NCBI GenBank assembly: GCA_949152475.1
Contig: OX424570.1
Span: forward strand, 787,181-851,180
From: Terebella lapidaria
Taxonomy: Eukaryota; Annelida; Polychaeta; Terebellida; Terebellidae
Reading direction: 5' to 3'
DNA length: 64,000 bases
The notes beneath the pieces were generated by a model that was given only the letters and a program-made list of their open reading frames with translations, searched no databases and had not been told where the DNA came from. A program made the translations under genes and the position numbers. Below are positions 24,501 through 34,376 of this stretch, in pieces (position 1 is the stretch's first letter; each line of letters opens with the position of its first letter).

Positions 24501-25683
24501 AATGTCTTATAAACCTGTCGGCAGTGCTCGGCACATTCGCGCCATAACTGTGGTGTTACTACTAAGGCCAAAAAAAAATTCTATGTTTCTGGTTACAATG
24601 GTCTTCCAAAAGTGATGTGGTGATGCGAATTTTTTTTTTTCTTTTTTTTTTCCTAAATCGGCGCGAGTCGTGCTCGCTGAAGCCACGAAAGTCACATTTG
24701 CCTCAGTAAAACACCTATATGTTAAATATATTATGTGCATATAACATCCTACTGTTTGTTATATTCTAAACAAAACATTTGTATTCCTTGATAAACATTT
24801 TATTAACTAAGCCTCATGTGGCCCGGACACTTTGCAGCATTACGCATGTTTTTTTACAGATGGTTGTCCAAGTTGCTTCCGTGTTTTATTAATTCCTTTC
24901 CTAATTCATACAGCATCTGCATTTCATTCATCCCATGGGTGTGATAACAGGTTAAAGTATTGCCGGCCGCACACATATAAAGCAGTTTGTTGCCCGTTCG
25001 TAGCCGCGATTTGCCACTCATTGCTTTCAGATCGTCACACTGACCAAATCCACATTGTATTTAATATCAGCATTTGTGATATTTGAGCTGACACACAATA
25101 CAACACGAACACGCACGGCTACATTTATGTATTGATGAACTTTTAGTAGGCCTATATTCTTCAACACAAACATAACTCACAAATTTGCATCACTCTATAA
25201 CTGCTACTGAATGTAAAACCTGTAGAATATGACACTGTATGTGTTCTTTCATCATCCAATAACCAAACGTCGAGGGCGGCGGTAAAAAAAAATTATAAAA
25301 ACGAAGTGACGCGCGGTATTTTAAGTGATGCGCGCGATTTTTTTTTTTTAAAAACAAAATGATGCGCAGGGTTTGGAGTGACGCGCGCGATAACCAGAAA
25401 CATAGAATTTATTTTTTTTGGCCTAATGTAGACACAACGTTATAACGCTACAGCTACTTTTGACATGTAATCCAGATATATGTTTCTCACCGATGTCAGC
25501 ATCGTCGTTGGTGAACTCGTCTACCCTGCCCGCCGGTGGGCCGCTCCATCTCGACTCCACTATCAGCAGACAGCGGCAGCCCAGTGCTTCTTCCAGGTAA
25601 TGCTGGTAAACCTGGTACAATCCAATGGGAATTCCTGGCACCAAATAGGTGACCAGTCTAAGTGGTCTGCTCTCCCCGCTCAT
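18346..25683 (-). CDS. PhnD-like phosphate/phosphonate-binding protein (PBP type 2), five exons
   Basis: Five minus-strand exons (25683-25491, 21764-21617, 19810-19665, 19089-18910, 18530-18346) splice with GT-AG borders and matching phases (1,2,1,1) into exactly 284 codons, or 283 residues. The protein begins MSGESRPLRLVTYLVPG with no signal peptide, so a cytosolic location is inferred. Family hallmarks follow in order: VESRWSGPP (about 42-50), DADIGFICCTSYL across the first junction, APIHVHAKSELRP, WAYNDEESLSG, SLEMIRAGNADVAAIDS, GPYPVQPIVYNTRLP and a C-terminal helix with SPEWRTRL. These match the substrate-binding subunit family of bacterial phosphonate/phosphite ABC transporters (PF12974 type). 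No transporter partner is expected in an animal, so the role is unknown; ligand sensing or scavenging is a guess. The frame is intact, which argues it is functional. The family is bacterial in origin, so ancient transfer followed by intron gain is likely. Confidence 0.85.
18910..19089 (-). CDS. PhnD-like gene, exon 4
   Basis: The acceptor reads ACCCCTAG|GCTCG and the donor CCAG|GTATGG. It encodes the most diagnostic part, SLEMIRAGNADVAAIDS, then GPYPVQPIVYNTRLP. Confidence 0.88.
19665..19810 (-). CDS. PhnD-like gene, exon 3
   Basis: The acceptor reads CATCTCGCAG|CGATATG and the donor ATCCG|GTTAGT. It codes for ADMFKTFYDLKGHRWAYNDE and on to MDFFSHTIKS. Confidence 0.85.
19845..21312 (+). mobile_element. 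Family A satellite-bearing element, copy 1 (inside intron 2)
   Basis: Begins TTAGCCCAATGGCTAAGAAAG and GGTTACCGGACAAT, carries about seven diverged 130-bp units to about 20830, then a unique half with GGACGACGGACG and a hairpin-like end at AGGTTATCGGACCAAAGGACC. Units contain AGGTCAAAGGTCA (for example 20190-20202, 20324-20336). It lies in intron 2 of the PhnD-like gene in opposite orientation to the other three copies. The end hairpin and internal tandem repeats recall helentron-associated elements (HINEs). No Rep/helicase is present. Confidence 0.7.
21501..21537. repeat. 18-bp-arm palindrome
   Basis: AGAAATACATAACGAGAG at 21501-21518 and its inverse at 21520-21537 form a near-perfect hairpin with a 1-nt loop. 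An almost identical palindrome is at 42783-42820. Confidence 0.9.
21617..21764 (-). CDS. PhnD-like gene, exon 2
   Basis: The acceptor reads TTCCCAG|GTTTTATC and the donor GAGC|GTAAGT. Joining completes Gly65 and gives GFICCTSYLQLV, the conserved strand after DADI. It continues with APIHVHAKSELRPVFFSE. Confidence 0.85.
21765..23872. other. Intron 1 of PhnD-like gene, distal part
   Basis: No coding signal. Contains a G-rich tract at 22869-22899 and otherwise unremarkable AT-rich DNA. Confidence 0.6.
23900..24478. mobile_element. Foldback element with about 190-bp arms
   Basis: CTAATTTTTCTAACTCGTTT at 23907 mirrors the right end (AAACAAGTTAGAAAAATCC). The arms include TTGGCAATCTACCCC against GGGGTAGATTGCCAA. 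Compared with the uninterrupted copy at 48428-48570, the element splits the sequence CCACGATAAAGAGGTA...ACTGGAGTG, so its insertion is directly visible. It lies in intron 1 of the PhnD-like gene. Confidence 0.75.
24562..25427. mobile_element. TIR element in the same host repeat
   Basis: The left terminus AAGGCCAAAAAAAAATTCTA, continuing TGTTTCTGGTTA, is mirrored by TAACCAGAAACATAGAATTT ... GGCCTA at 25396-25427. It splits sequence that is continuous at about 48529-48560 (GTGTTACTA ... GTAGCCC). No coding region. GCGCGCGA-type short repeats lie at its right end. Confidence 0.65.
25491..25683 (-). CDS. PhnD-like gene, exon 1
   Basis: Codes for residues 1-64 plus one base. The ATG at 25683 is the only start before the conserved LRLVTYLVPG strand. 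The donor is ATCG|GTGAGA at 25490. Confidence 0.85.
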
Positions 25684-26838
25684 TCTCAGTGGTTTTATTG
25701 CGAAGCCGTTACGAAGAAGTGTCAGTGATGGTCGGTTGTTTCGACGAGTTTAATTAATTGACGAACCGGCCTCGTTCCTACAAGGAAGTCAAATAGCGGT
25801 AAAATTCGTGGCCAGTTGGCGACAAAAATGTACAATGACTGATTTTAATCAAATGGTAAACCCAATTCCTTGGCAATGATATAGAATCCCTCATATATGC
25901 ACACGTATCATCACTAGCAGACGCTATGTCATCGTGAGAAACGAGTTGACGGCATGGCTGCTCAACGGGAAACTCGCAGACCGTACACCCCCACGACCCA
26001 AACCAGCAGCATCACAAGGGGCAATCAGTTGGCTACAAAGCGGAGAACATGCAGCTGGCGCGTAAGTCTCTTTTTGTGTTTGTCAAACAGGCACGTAAGG
26101 TATAACTGAAAACCATTACCAAACGGGATGAATTGCAAATAAACGTTGTTTGTGCAATGAATGGGCACACTCATTCAACAGGGGGTAGCATTGTAACTAG
26201 ACTGATTTTGAAAAAAAAATCGTCTGTTTACCCCGAAAACAGTGCTGTCAGCTGGCGATTGCAGATATTAAACATGCCTCTTTTATAATTTATATATCCG
26301 GTGACATAGGAGTCTATAGCCCTATACAACCATTTATTTTTATAGAAACAACTATTATAATAATTCAATAAAGCCTGGATATATCAGCCACGAGGACGTG
26401 TATTTATTATGATGACGACTTGTGTAAATAAGAAAATATATTTCCATTGTCGACGATTCTTCTCATTCTTCTGAGCTTCTATGTGGGCTTAATGTAGCCC
26501 TGAAATTACTCAATGTCTTGGCTGGTTGACAGTTCACCGACCTGGATTTGTAGATTCTAAACATAAGAACGGCAATTCCAAATGTCTTTGTTCAAGTAGG
26601 TTAGTCTGATATTTAGTGATATTATTTTCGTTGAACTTCTAGCATTATTATAAATCGGTAAGAAAAGTGTTTCTAGGGCATTAAATTGGCGATGTATGTT
26701 CACGCTAAACCCAGGTGCCCCACTCATCGAGCTCGAAGCGCGAGTGGGACACAGATTGTAGCGGACATGGGGCCCTAACTATCCTACATTTCGATCGTGA
26801 CCAAGCCACATCTTGCGTGACCAGACATTTACTCAATG
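25684..26838. other. Upstream region of PhnD-like gene
   Basis: No TATA box, gene or element could be identified. It should contain the 5' UTR and promoter of the minus-strand PhnD-like gene. Confidence 0.4.
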
Positions 26839-27720
26839 CTGCGATGTTCTTCAATATCTCCTGAAACAACTTACGTACTCAGATTTCTTGGTCATGTGTT
26901 ATTCATCCGATCATATCTTCATTTCAAATCGACATGATAATCCACAACTTCTGATTTCGCCATTCCTGGGGCGATAAATGAGCTGTTGCACACGGCTCGG
27001 TAGTTGATTGCGTGTCTGCGCATGTGCGGCCACACTACCGAGCCGTGTGCAAACAAGCAATCAGCTCATTTATCGCCCAGGAATGGCGAAATCAGAAGTT
27101 GTGGATGATCATGTCGATTTGAAATGAAGCTATGATCGGATAAATAAGCACATGAACAAGAAATCTGAGTACGTAAGTTTTTTTTTTTTTTTTTTTTATT
27201 TTTTATTTTTAAAAATATTTTTGTTGGGCGAACCCATTTTTGTGTTTATGCAGTGCAACTTCATTATGGGGTGTGATATTTTTACAACTGAGGAGTTCCA
27301 TTCCGGTTTGGGACTGCATGACAGGGCTATGTCACACGCTTCCCATCATACCGTTCATGGACCTGGCATGGGGGTGTCCCTACCAGACCATGAAGCTATC
27401 CTGGTGTCAACCAGGCTCGGTGAACATAGCACCTGCGGACCCTATGGTGTAATCATCCCCATTCCTGAGTCATACCACCAGAAAGTCCCCCAATATCGTA
27501 CTCGTAGGTGAGTAACTCACGGCTGAGTGGTCAGCCTACCCATTGAGCCCACAGTACACCCATCCTGGGTGGGAATCGGCCATGATAAATCCCTCGGTCA
27601 CCGATGGGAATTGAACTCACGACCTCCCGGCTTTGAATCCTGCAGCTTAACCACTGCGCTACAGGGGCCGGTCTGAGTACGTGAGTTGTTTCAGAAGATA
27701 TTGAAGAACATCACCGCAAT
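26839..27720. mobile_element. Hairpin MITE, split by a SINE
   Basis: The left arm 26839-27005 and right arm 27037-27177 plus 27672-27720 are inverted copies (ATGTTCTTCAATATCTCCTG near one end, GAATGGCGAAATCAGAAGTT inside, CACACGGCTCGGTAG at the loop). Removing the SINE at 27178-27671 restores an uninterrupted right arm. Confidence 0.85.
27178..27671 (-). mobile_element. tRNA-derived SINE with 14-bp TSD
   Basis: Read on the minus strand it starts with a tRNA-like head: A-box-like TAGCGCAGTGGTTAAG (27661-27646) and B-box-like GGTCGTGAGTTCAATTCC (27624-27607). It runs about 490 bp and ends in an A-rich tail, seen as T-runs at 27178-27210 on the plus strand. TCTGAGTACGTAAG (27164-27177) and TCTGAGTACGTGAG (27672-27685) flank it as a target-site duplication with one difference. 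It is full-length in structure. Pol III internal-promoter SINEs are mobilised by partner LINEs, and the partner is not identified here. Confidence 0.85.
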
Positions 27721-28417
27721 TTTTTTATGGGTTAACCACTCATTTGCATTTACAGTTCTTCAAACATGATTCCATCTATTTATAACCTTGCAAACCTGGT
27801 CATTATATATCCAGACTGTATTCTTCAAAACGAATATATACACATCCAGACATTCTAAACCCACCTACGGTTGCCCTCGGTGGGGTGCCGGTAGTCAGGG
27901 AGGCTTCACGGTCCTGGTAGACTCCAGGCAGCCGACGAAACGCCATGGTGGAGTCCAGGAGGGCTCTCGGCGAAGTCACGGGAAGTCACGGTGCAGCCAT
28001 AATAGTGTAACGGTTTTGGGGTGTTCCCAAAAGTTTCTCCTAGGTAATTCTAGCAGTATTTTGTGATATTACGGTTAAATAACAGTTTATTGAAATGTAT
28101 ATGTGTTTAAAGGTTCATTCGGTTCCGTATTGGTGATATTTAGAAGGTTTTCCGTCTCGGAACTTAGTATATTTTTGATGTTGGTAAAGCCGGAGACGGA
28201 GACGGAGACGGAACCGGAAACGGAACCGGACAATGGAGTACAAAAACGTAATGACGTTATTTCCGGAAGGTCACGTGATCAGCCTCATTTTCGGTTTAAA
28301 AGGTGACGTAGCAGCCGCTGATTGGTTCTAGAGTGTTTTTGGAAATCCGGAAAAATTTAGTGTTTTCGCGGGTTATGACGTCACAATGGTCGGTCACGTG
28401 ACCCTGGGTCTGAGGTC

Positions 28418-28425
28418 TATAAAAG
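28418..28425 (+). promoter_or_regulatory. TATA box of LTR-like element
   Basis: TATAAAAG sits in a GC-richer region directly after paired CACGTGA motifs (28271, 28394), 150 bp before AATAAA. It is probably the retroelement promoter. Confidence 0.5.
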
Positions 28426-28567
28426 CCCCCGCTTCACAGCGGACGGCGGAATTGGTGTCCTGACGTCGACCTGTGCAGACCCCTTCTCCCATAGCAGAGT
28501 ACTCCCTTGCTCCGGCTTAGGTCATACCAGATGATAGCAGTTATGTCTTCCGACTGTACACTTAGAA

Positions 28568-28573
28568 AATAAA
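28568..28573 (+). terminator. Poly(A) signal of LTR-like element
   Basis: AATAAA followed by a T/GT-rich stretch (TTGTTTTTCCGTGTTTGTTA), the usual downstream element. Confidence 0.5.
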
Positions 28574-29280
28574 CATGAAAACTTCAACCGAGTTGTTTTT
28601 CCGTGTTTGTTAGGGAACTGGAATTTATGATAAAGTTAGTTCACCGGAAAAGAAAGTAATACGGAGAGAAAGGAGATAAGTCCACAGTCGGTTAAGACAA
28701 AGTTGTAACGACGTCTTAGGGTGATCCAAGAACCCAGATCACCAAGGAAGGAGACGGAGACGGAGGTGGAATTCAACGGAGCAACTACGGAGGTGGTACC
28801 GGACGGAGCAGTTGCAGAGACGGGAACGATGAAGCAGTTGCAGAGGCGGTACCGGACGACGGAGTAGCAGAGGCAGTACCTGACGGAGCGGTTGCGATAA
28901 CCGTAAGTGAGAACACTTCCGAGATTCTCCATTTCAGGTGTAGTCGCAGGTTGCGGTGAGGCGGAGCCAACCGGAGCAGTTTGCAGTGAGGCGGAACCTG
29001 GCAGAGCGGTTGCAGTATTCGGAAATGGCAACGTTCCCGGATTCTCTATTCCAGGTGCAGTCACAGTTGCAGTAAGGCGGAAAACGACGGAGCTGTTGCA
29101 GTAAAGCGGTATCCCGACGGAGCAGTTGCAGTACCAGGAGACGGAAACGCCTCCGGATTCTTACTTTACAGGTGCAGTTGCAGATTGGCAGTCGGACAAC
29201 GGTTAACGTAGTCCGCTACAAACAGTGAGGTAATGAAGAGTCCAAATTTAAAAGTCATTTCTTGAATATTATCCTAATAC

Positions 29281-29456
29281 TGAAAAGAAAATAGGGGGTC
29301 ACCGTGCTCGTTACTTCTACATATTCGATCAAAATCACACACATTTACCTAAAATGACATAAACTGTGGCATTTTTGCCAATTTTTTAGTTCATATTCAC
29401 ATCTTGCATCATGTTTTCCATGCGAACGGATACGGTGACCCCCTATTTTCTTTTCA
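29281..29456. mobile_element. 176-bp MITE with perfect 25-bp TIRs
   Basis: The ends 29281-29305 (TGAAAAGAAAATAGGGGGTC...) and 29432-29456 are perfect inverted repeats. It is nested inside the LTR-like element. No clear target-site duplication is seen. Confidence 0.75.
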
Positions 29457-29766
29457 TTTTCAGGATTCTGAACAGTATCTCTATAAAATATATCATTTTG
29501 AAGCTCTAGATTATGTTGATACAGTTGTTTATATTGAAAAACGCTTTGACCCCCTCCCCTCACTGTCTGGAGCGGACTACCTTAAGAGGTCCATTCCAGA
29601 CCACGCTACCAACCTTCAGAGACTTCTAGCCGGAGTGCAACCGTACAGCAGTAGCAGTTTCCCGGAATTTTACCGTTACAGCTCCGGTTAAATAACAACT
29701 CACCCACCTCCCAAGAAAACCGGTTTATCAAGACGTCACAGAAGGGTGAAGAACCCGTTACAATAG

Positions 29767-30748
29767 TCTGAAGTTCCCCAGTATGTCACGCTGACTCCCG
29801 GTGGTTTCAAACATTTCAAAACTACCGGGGAGTTTGCCAGTGCGTCACAATTCATCTCGATTCATCAAGGAAGCGACATGGTATCCCATGGTGTCCAAGG
29901 TACATCCCTGGTGTCTCAAGGTTTGCCACGGTGGTCTAAACTTAACATTGATTAAACGGACCTTGCAATTGCTATCAGGTGCCCATACCAGACCAGTGAT
30001 GTCACCTCGATGTCATCCGACTTAATTAATGACTTCAATAAATCTATTATACAGCTTAACATAATTACAACGGGAGGCTGCATGCTCAATCAATTATTAC
30101 TGGCTCAGTTCAAGACGATATCGACATCTGCTGTAACTTTTAAGATGTCGCTTCTGTGGACTTTCAAACATCGTCTCAATTAACGGCCCGGCTATATAAT
30201 TAAATATTGACTATTGTTAGAGTTGAAAACCCAATACAGATAAAAAATATAAATAGGTAGACCTAATTGAGGTACTCCTTCCTCCCAACCTCAAATTGAA
30301 ATGTTTCTTGCTTGAAGGCCGCATCTCATCTTCACAGTCACGATTTAACACATTCGGGCACGAGTCCATGGTGAATCCGAAATTCGTTTTCTATGATTGC
30401 TGCGAGAGCAGCCGGGCGATCCAACAAGGATAGACTACCGATAATTTACACGATAGTCACGATTTAGTCAAAGAAACTAGTTTTGTTTTTTTGTATACAC
30501 AGGTAGATCTATACCAAAAAAACAATCGGTTTGAAATCTACAGTGCTGTACCATACAGCGTACAAGGGAAGTGTATATATATATAAAATACCGTATTATC
30601 GCCCTACCCATACCGGGGTTTTCCGTAAGGGCAAATTATAGTAATTAAATTGGCCATTCAACTCAATGTTAAACAGTGTTAAATGGTCTTATTTTGGTGG
30701 TCCATAACACCTTTCCTAAAATGAAATCCCAGCCTAACCACTATGCTA
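29767..30748. other. Gene-less stretch
   Basis: No gene, RNA or repeat boundary was recognised. Confidence 0.5.
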
Positions 30749-30756
30749 GTTTTATC

Positions 30757-31450
30757 TTACTGTGTACAGCGCTGTATAATACATCGCTGTGCCGAGCCAA
30801 TGGCTCGCGCCTGGCCGCGAAAATTGAAAATCTTGATCAAAGTATTTGAAGCATAATTATCGTGCAGTGCATTCCAAAAACTGTGCTGTCTGTTCCAGCT
30901 AGCGTGCAGCGACATCGCTGCAGTCTTAGTTGGGCGATTTCTACCGAAAATTCCAAACAAACTCACTATTTATTTCCACACGTATTTCGTGAAGTTTTTG
31001 TTGAAATCTACCGCCATATTCTGGGCTGTTCTGCATACGCATGTCAGAGGTCAACTGAATATTTGCATACTAGGTCGAGGTCACATTATCTGCGCATGTT
31101 CGTGCGCATGGGCAGCTAATAATGTGACCTCGACCTAGTATGTAAATATTTAGCTGACCTCTGACCTGCGCATGCGCACAATGGCTTATGGCGCTCTGAG
31201 ATATCAACGGAAGCTCGATAAATGTGTCCTGAAATAAATGGACATTTACATTATATTTTTTCATAGAAATCGCCCAACTAAGACTGCAGCGATGTCGCTG
31301 CACGCTAGCTGGAACAGACCGCACAGTTTTTGGAATGCACTGCACGATAATTATGCTTCAAATACTTTGATCAAGATTTTCAATTTTCGCGGCCAGGCGC
31401 GAGCCATTGGCTCGGCACAGCGATGTATTATACAGCGCTGTACACAGTAA
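30757..31450. mobile_element. 694-bp foldback transposon with 8-bp TSD
   Basis: The arms 30757-30958 and 31262-31450 are inverted copies beginning TTACTGTGTACAGCGCTGTA. A second inverted pair lies inside (about 31037-31099 and 31117-31175, core GGTCGAGGTCACATTAT). GTTTTATC flanks both ends exactly (30749-30756, 31451-31458). No transposase. The 8-bp duplication suggests a hAT-, Merlin- or P-type enzyme. Confidence 0.9.
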
Positions 31451-31876
31451 GTTTTATCTAGAGTCAGCACAACTGCCACAATGTCAAGTACAGATTTCCT
31501 AACTCGAGTACTCGGTAGTCGGTTGCTGTGACTCGACTCGTAACCGAGTACTCGTATAAAAGTACCAACTGTAGATTGCATTGGCAAATTTTTTTGAATA
31601 GATCATCAATTCACCATGTATTGCATTGGGGCTGCCAGTAGACTGCTGAATTAATGAGTGGGGTATTCAGAATGTAAAATCTTACATTGCCAAGCAGTTT
31701 AGAATTAAATATCTGGATATATTATCACTAAATTACTGAACAGCTAAGTTGCATTCCTTCTCAGACGGGCGCAGACATCTTGTTTGTATTACATGACTTA
31801 GTTCACAGTGCACTCGCTAGAGCATGTAGAGGCTAGAGGCGGCATAATTGATTCGTCAGGTGGCGCAGCTAGTTTT

Positions 31877-33285
31877 TTAGGTTACCGGACCTATGGTCCG
31901 ATAACCTATTGGCATGGCGTTGCGTCCGTCGTCTGTCGTCCGTCGTCCACATTTTTATCTTTTTTGTTTACAGGCGAATTTTTCTGAAATTTTGCACAAA
32001 AATACTTAAAAATAATTCAAGAAGGAGGTATTTTTTAGTTTTTTGATTTTCGCATTTTTTTCAAAATGGCGGCCGTTTTCGATGAAAAATGCCTGATTTT
32101 GGACTTTGGCGGCCATTTTCTCAAAATCTGTTCAGTAACTTTTTTTCTTTTTGATACATAACACTCCTGATATGTACTCCTATGATGTCTATAAATTTCG
32201 TTGCGCTTGAATCGCTCGAAGTGGGCCATTTTGGCCCAAAGTCGGCCCAAATGGGACTTTCCCATGTTTAATTCTCCTATGCTTTATAATCATGATAATG
32301 GGACACATTATGCCTAATATCTCACTTAATATTGAGATTAGAGACTAGGAATCAATTGTGGACATATAGGAAATGATACTTGCTGAATATTCTCGTAACC
32401 TTGAATTTGACCTCTGACCTCAGTTTCAAGGTCAGAGCACAAAATGGCTTATATCTCGCTTATTATCGACTCTACAGCTTAGGAGTGAATTGTGGACATA
32501 TAGCAAATGATATATGCTGAATATTCTGATGACCTTGAATTTGACCTTTGACCCCATTTTCAAGGTCAGAGCACAAAATGGCTTATATCTCGCTTATTAT
32601 CGACTCTACAGCTTAGGAGTCAATTGTGGACATATAGGATATGACATATGCTGAATATTCTGATGACCTTGAATTTGACCTTTGACCCCATTTTCAAGGT
32701 CATAGGACAAAACGGCTTATATCTCGCTTATTATCGACTCTACAGCTTAGGAATCAATTGTGGTCATATGGGAAATGATATATGCTGAATATTCTGATGA
32801 CCTCGAATTTGACCTTTGACCCCATTTTCAAGGTCATAAGACAAAATGGCTAATATCTTGCTTGTTATCGACTTTACAGCTTAGGAATCAGTTATGAACA
32901 TATAGGAAATGATATATGCTGAATATTCTCGTGACCTTGAATTTGACCTTTGACCTCATTTTCAAGGTCACAGGACAAAATGACTAATATCTTGCTCCTC
33001 TATTGACTGTATGGCTTGGGAATCAATTGTGGGCATATAGAAAATGATATACACTGAATATTTTGATGACCTTGAATTTGACCTTTGCCTTCATTTTCAA
33101 GGCCACAGCACAAAATTGCTAATATCTCTCTGATTATTGAATTTACAGCTTAGCAATCAACTGTGGACATGATATATGCTTAATATTATATATGCTGAAT
33201 ATTCTCTTGACCTTGAATTTAACCAGTGACCTGTCTAACATCTAAAATAAACATTGTCCGGTAACCTATCTTTGGCCCTTGGCCT
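31877..33285. mobile_element. Family A satellite-bearing element, copy 2
   Basis: Starts TTAGGTTACCGGACC with a terminal hairpin (GGTTACCGGACC/GGTCCGATAACC), then GTCCGTCGTC, a K/R-rich open frame on the minus strand (32035-32265), about seven 130-bp units (32380-33230), and the end TGTCCGGTAACCTATC ... GGCCTAA. TGACCTTTGACCT occurs at 32944-32956, with close variants in other units. Confidence 0.75.
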
Positions 33286-33675
33286 AATTTGTTTACAAAC
33301 AATTTTTTTATATTTTTGATGATGTAATTTTTTTCATATAGATCTATCATATTTCGATGAAAATGTAAACGGTTTTATCGAACATCCAGATATTTAGTAA
33401 AGTTTTCACATCAAAGAACTATCACAAGGGCATCAAAATGGCAATTCAATGTGAGACGAGCAAATTTCTCTGCAGAAAGTTCCTAGTAAAAATCAGTATA
33501 CTATAAACTACATGTAGGCCTGTTACTAAATCATGATAATTTCGTGTGAACAAAATACATATGTATGACACTGGAATAGTTGAAAAGAGCTTAATAGTAT
33601 AACAAGTTATGTATACTTCCATAGTCTACATGTAGACGCACAGAACAGAAGAAGATTTTTTCTCTCTCGATGTGA
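33286..33675. other. Gene-less stretch
   Basis: AT-rich. Nothing recognised before the minisatellite. Confidence 0.5.
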
Positions 33676-34027
33676 TTTCTGTGATGTATCTCCAGTTTAG
33701 GCATGCATTTCTGTGATGTATCTCCAGTTTAGGCATGCATTTCTGTGATGTATCTCCAGTTTAGGCATGCATTTCTGTGATGTATCTCCAGTTTAGGCAT
33801 GCATTTCTGTGATGTATCTCCAGTTTAGGCATGCATTTCTGTGATGTATCTCCAGTTTAGGCATGCATTTCTGTGATGTATCTCCAGTTTAGGCATGCAT
33901 TTCTGTGATGTATCTCCAGTTTAGGCATGCATTTCTGTGATGTATCTCCAGTTTAGGCATGCATTTCTGTGATGTATCTCCAGTTTAGGCATGCATTTCT
34001 GTGATGTATCTCCAGTTTAGGCATGCA
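33676..34027 (+). repeat. 32-bp minisatellite, 11 identical copies
   Basis: Unit TTTCTGTGATGTATCTCCAG followed by TTTAGGCATGCA, 11 times with no visible difference. It lies 350 bp upstream of the FKBPL-like start codon. Perfect identity means recent expansion or homogenisation. Confidence 0.97.
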
Positions 34028-34376
34028 TTTCAAAATTAAACATATGACCGTTGTATATATATAGATCTATATTCAGTATGTTGATGATGTATTGGTGAAA
34101 AAACATTTTTTTTGTGAAAAATCGCCCATGGGCCATAATTCAGATTCGATTTTCCGAAAAACCCTGGAGCCATATTCCGAAAAACCCCGGTAGAACGTAA
34201 AAAGGAGTAATTCATGAAAAAAAGCAATAGGCCTATTGTTGTGTGATTGTTAAGTAGAATGTCCAGCCAAAAGGGAAAACGCACAATAGACATAGTTCTT
34301 GGACGACAGATAGTTACGATGAGATTGTCATGGTTATGATTTTGACAGTGTAGATCAGTGACTACGACCCTGAACC

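Larger units (their letters stand above)
28006..29762 (+). mobile_element. Solo-LTR-like element
   Basis: Begins TGTAACGG and ends CCGTTACA, flanked by ATAG on both sides (28002-28005, 29763-29766). In plus orientation it has a TATA box (28418-28425) and AATAAA (28568-28573) about 150 bp apart, followed by a GT-rich stretch, the U3-R-U5 order of an LTR. The remaining 1.15 kb would be an unusually long U5 and includes a GC-richer tract (28735-29170) with repeated GGAGCAGTTGCAG motifs. No gag, pol or second LTR is present. An alternative is a non-autonomous element with 8-bp inverted ends. Confidence 0.5.

Noticed and set aside
27152-27511. 119-codon plus-strand frame
   Set aside because: It runs through the antisense of the SINE, including its poly(A) tail (poly-Phe).
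27600-27671. Functional tRNA gene
   Set aside because: A and B boxes are present but the sequence continues into a SINE body with A-tail and target-site duplication, and no cloverleaf acceptor stem closes.
28636-29064. 142-codon minus-strand frame rich in Thr/Ala/Pro/Ser
   Set aside because: Produced by the repeat-bearing GC-rich tract of the LTR-like element. No recognisable retroviral-type or host domain.
33676-34027. Possible CRISPR-like array
   Set aside because: Units are directly adjacent with no spacers, and the genome is eukaryotic. It is a minisatellite.
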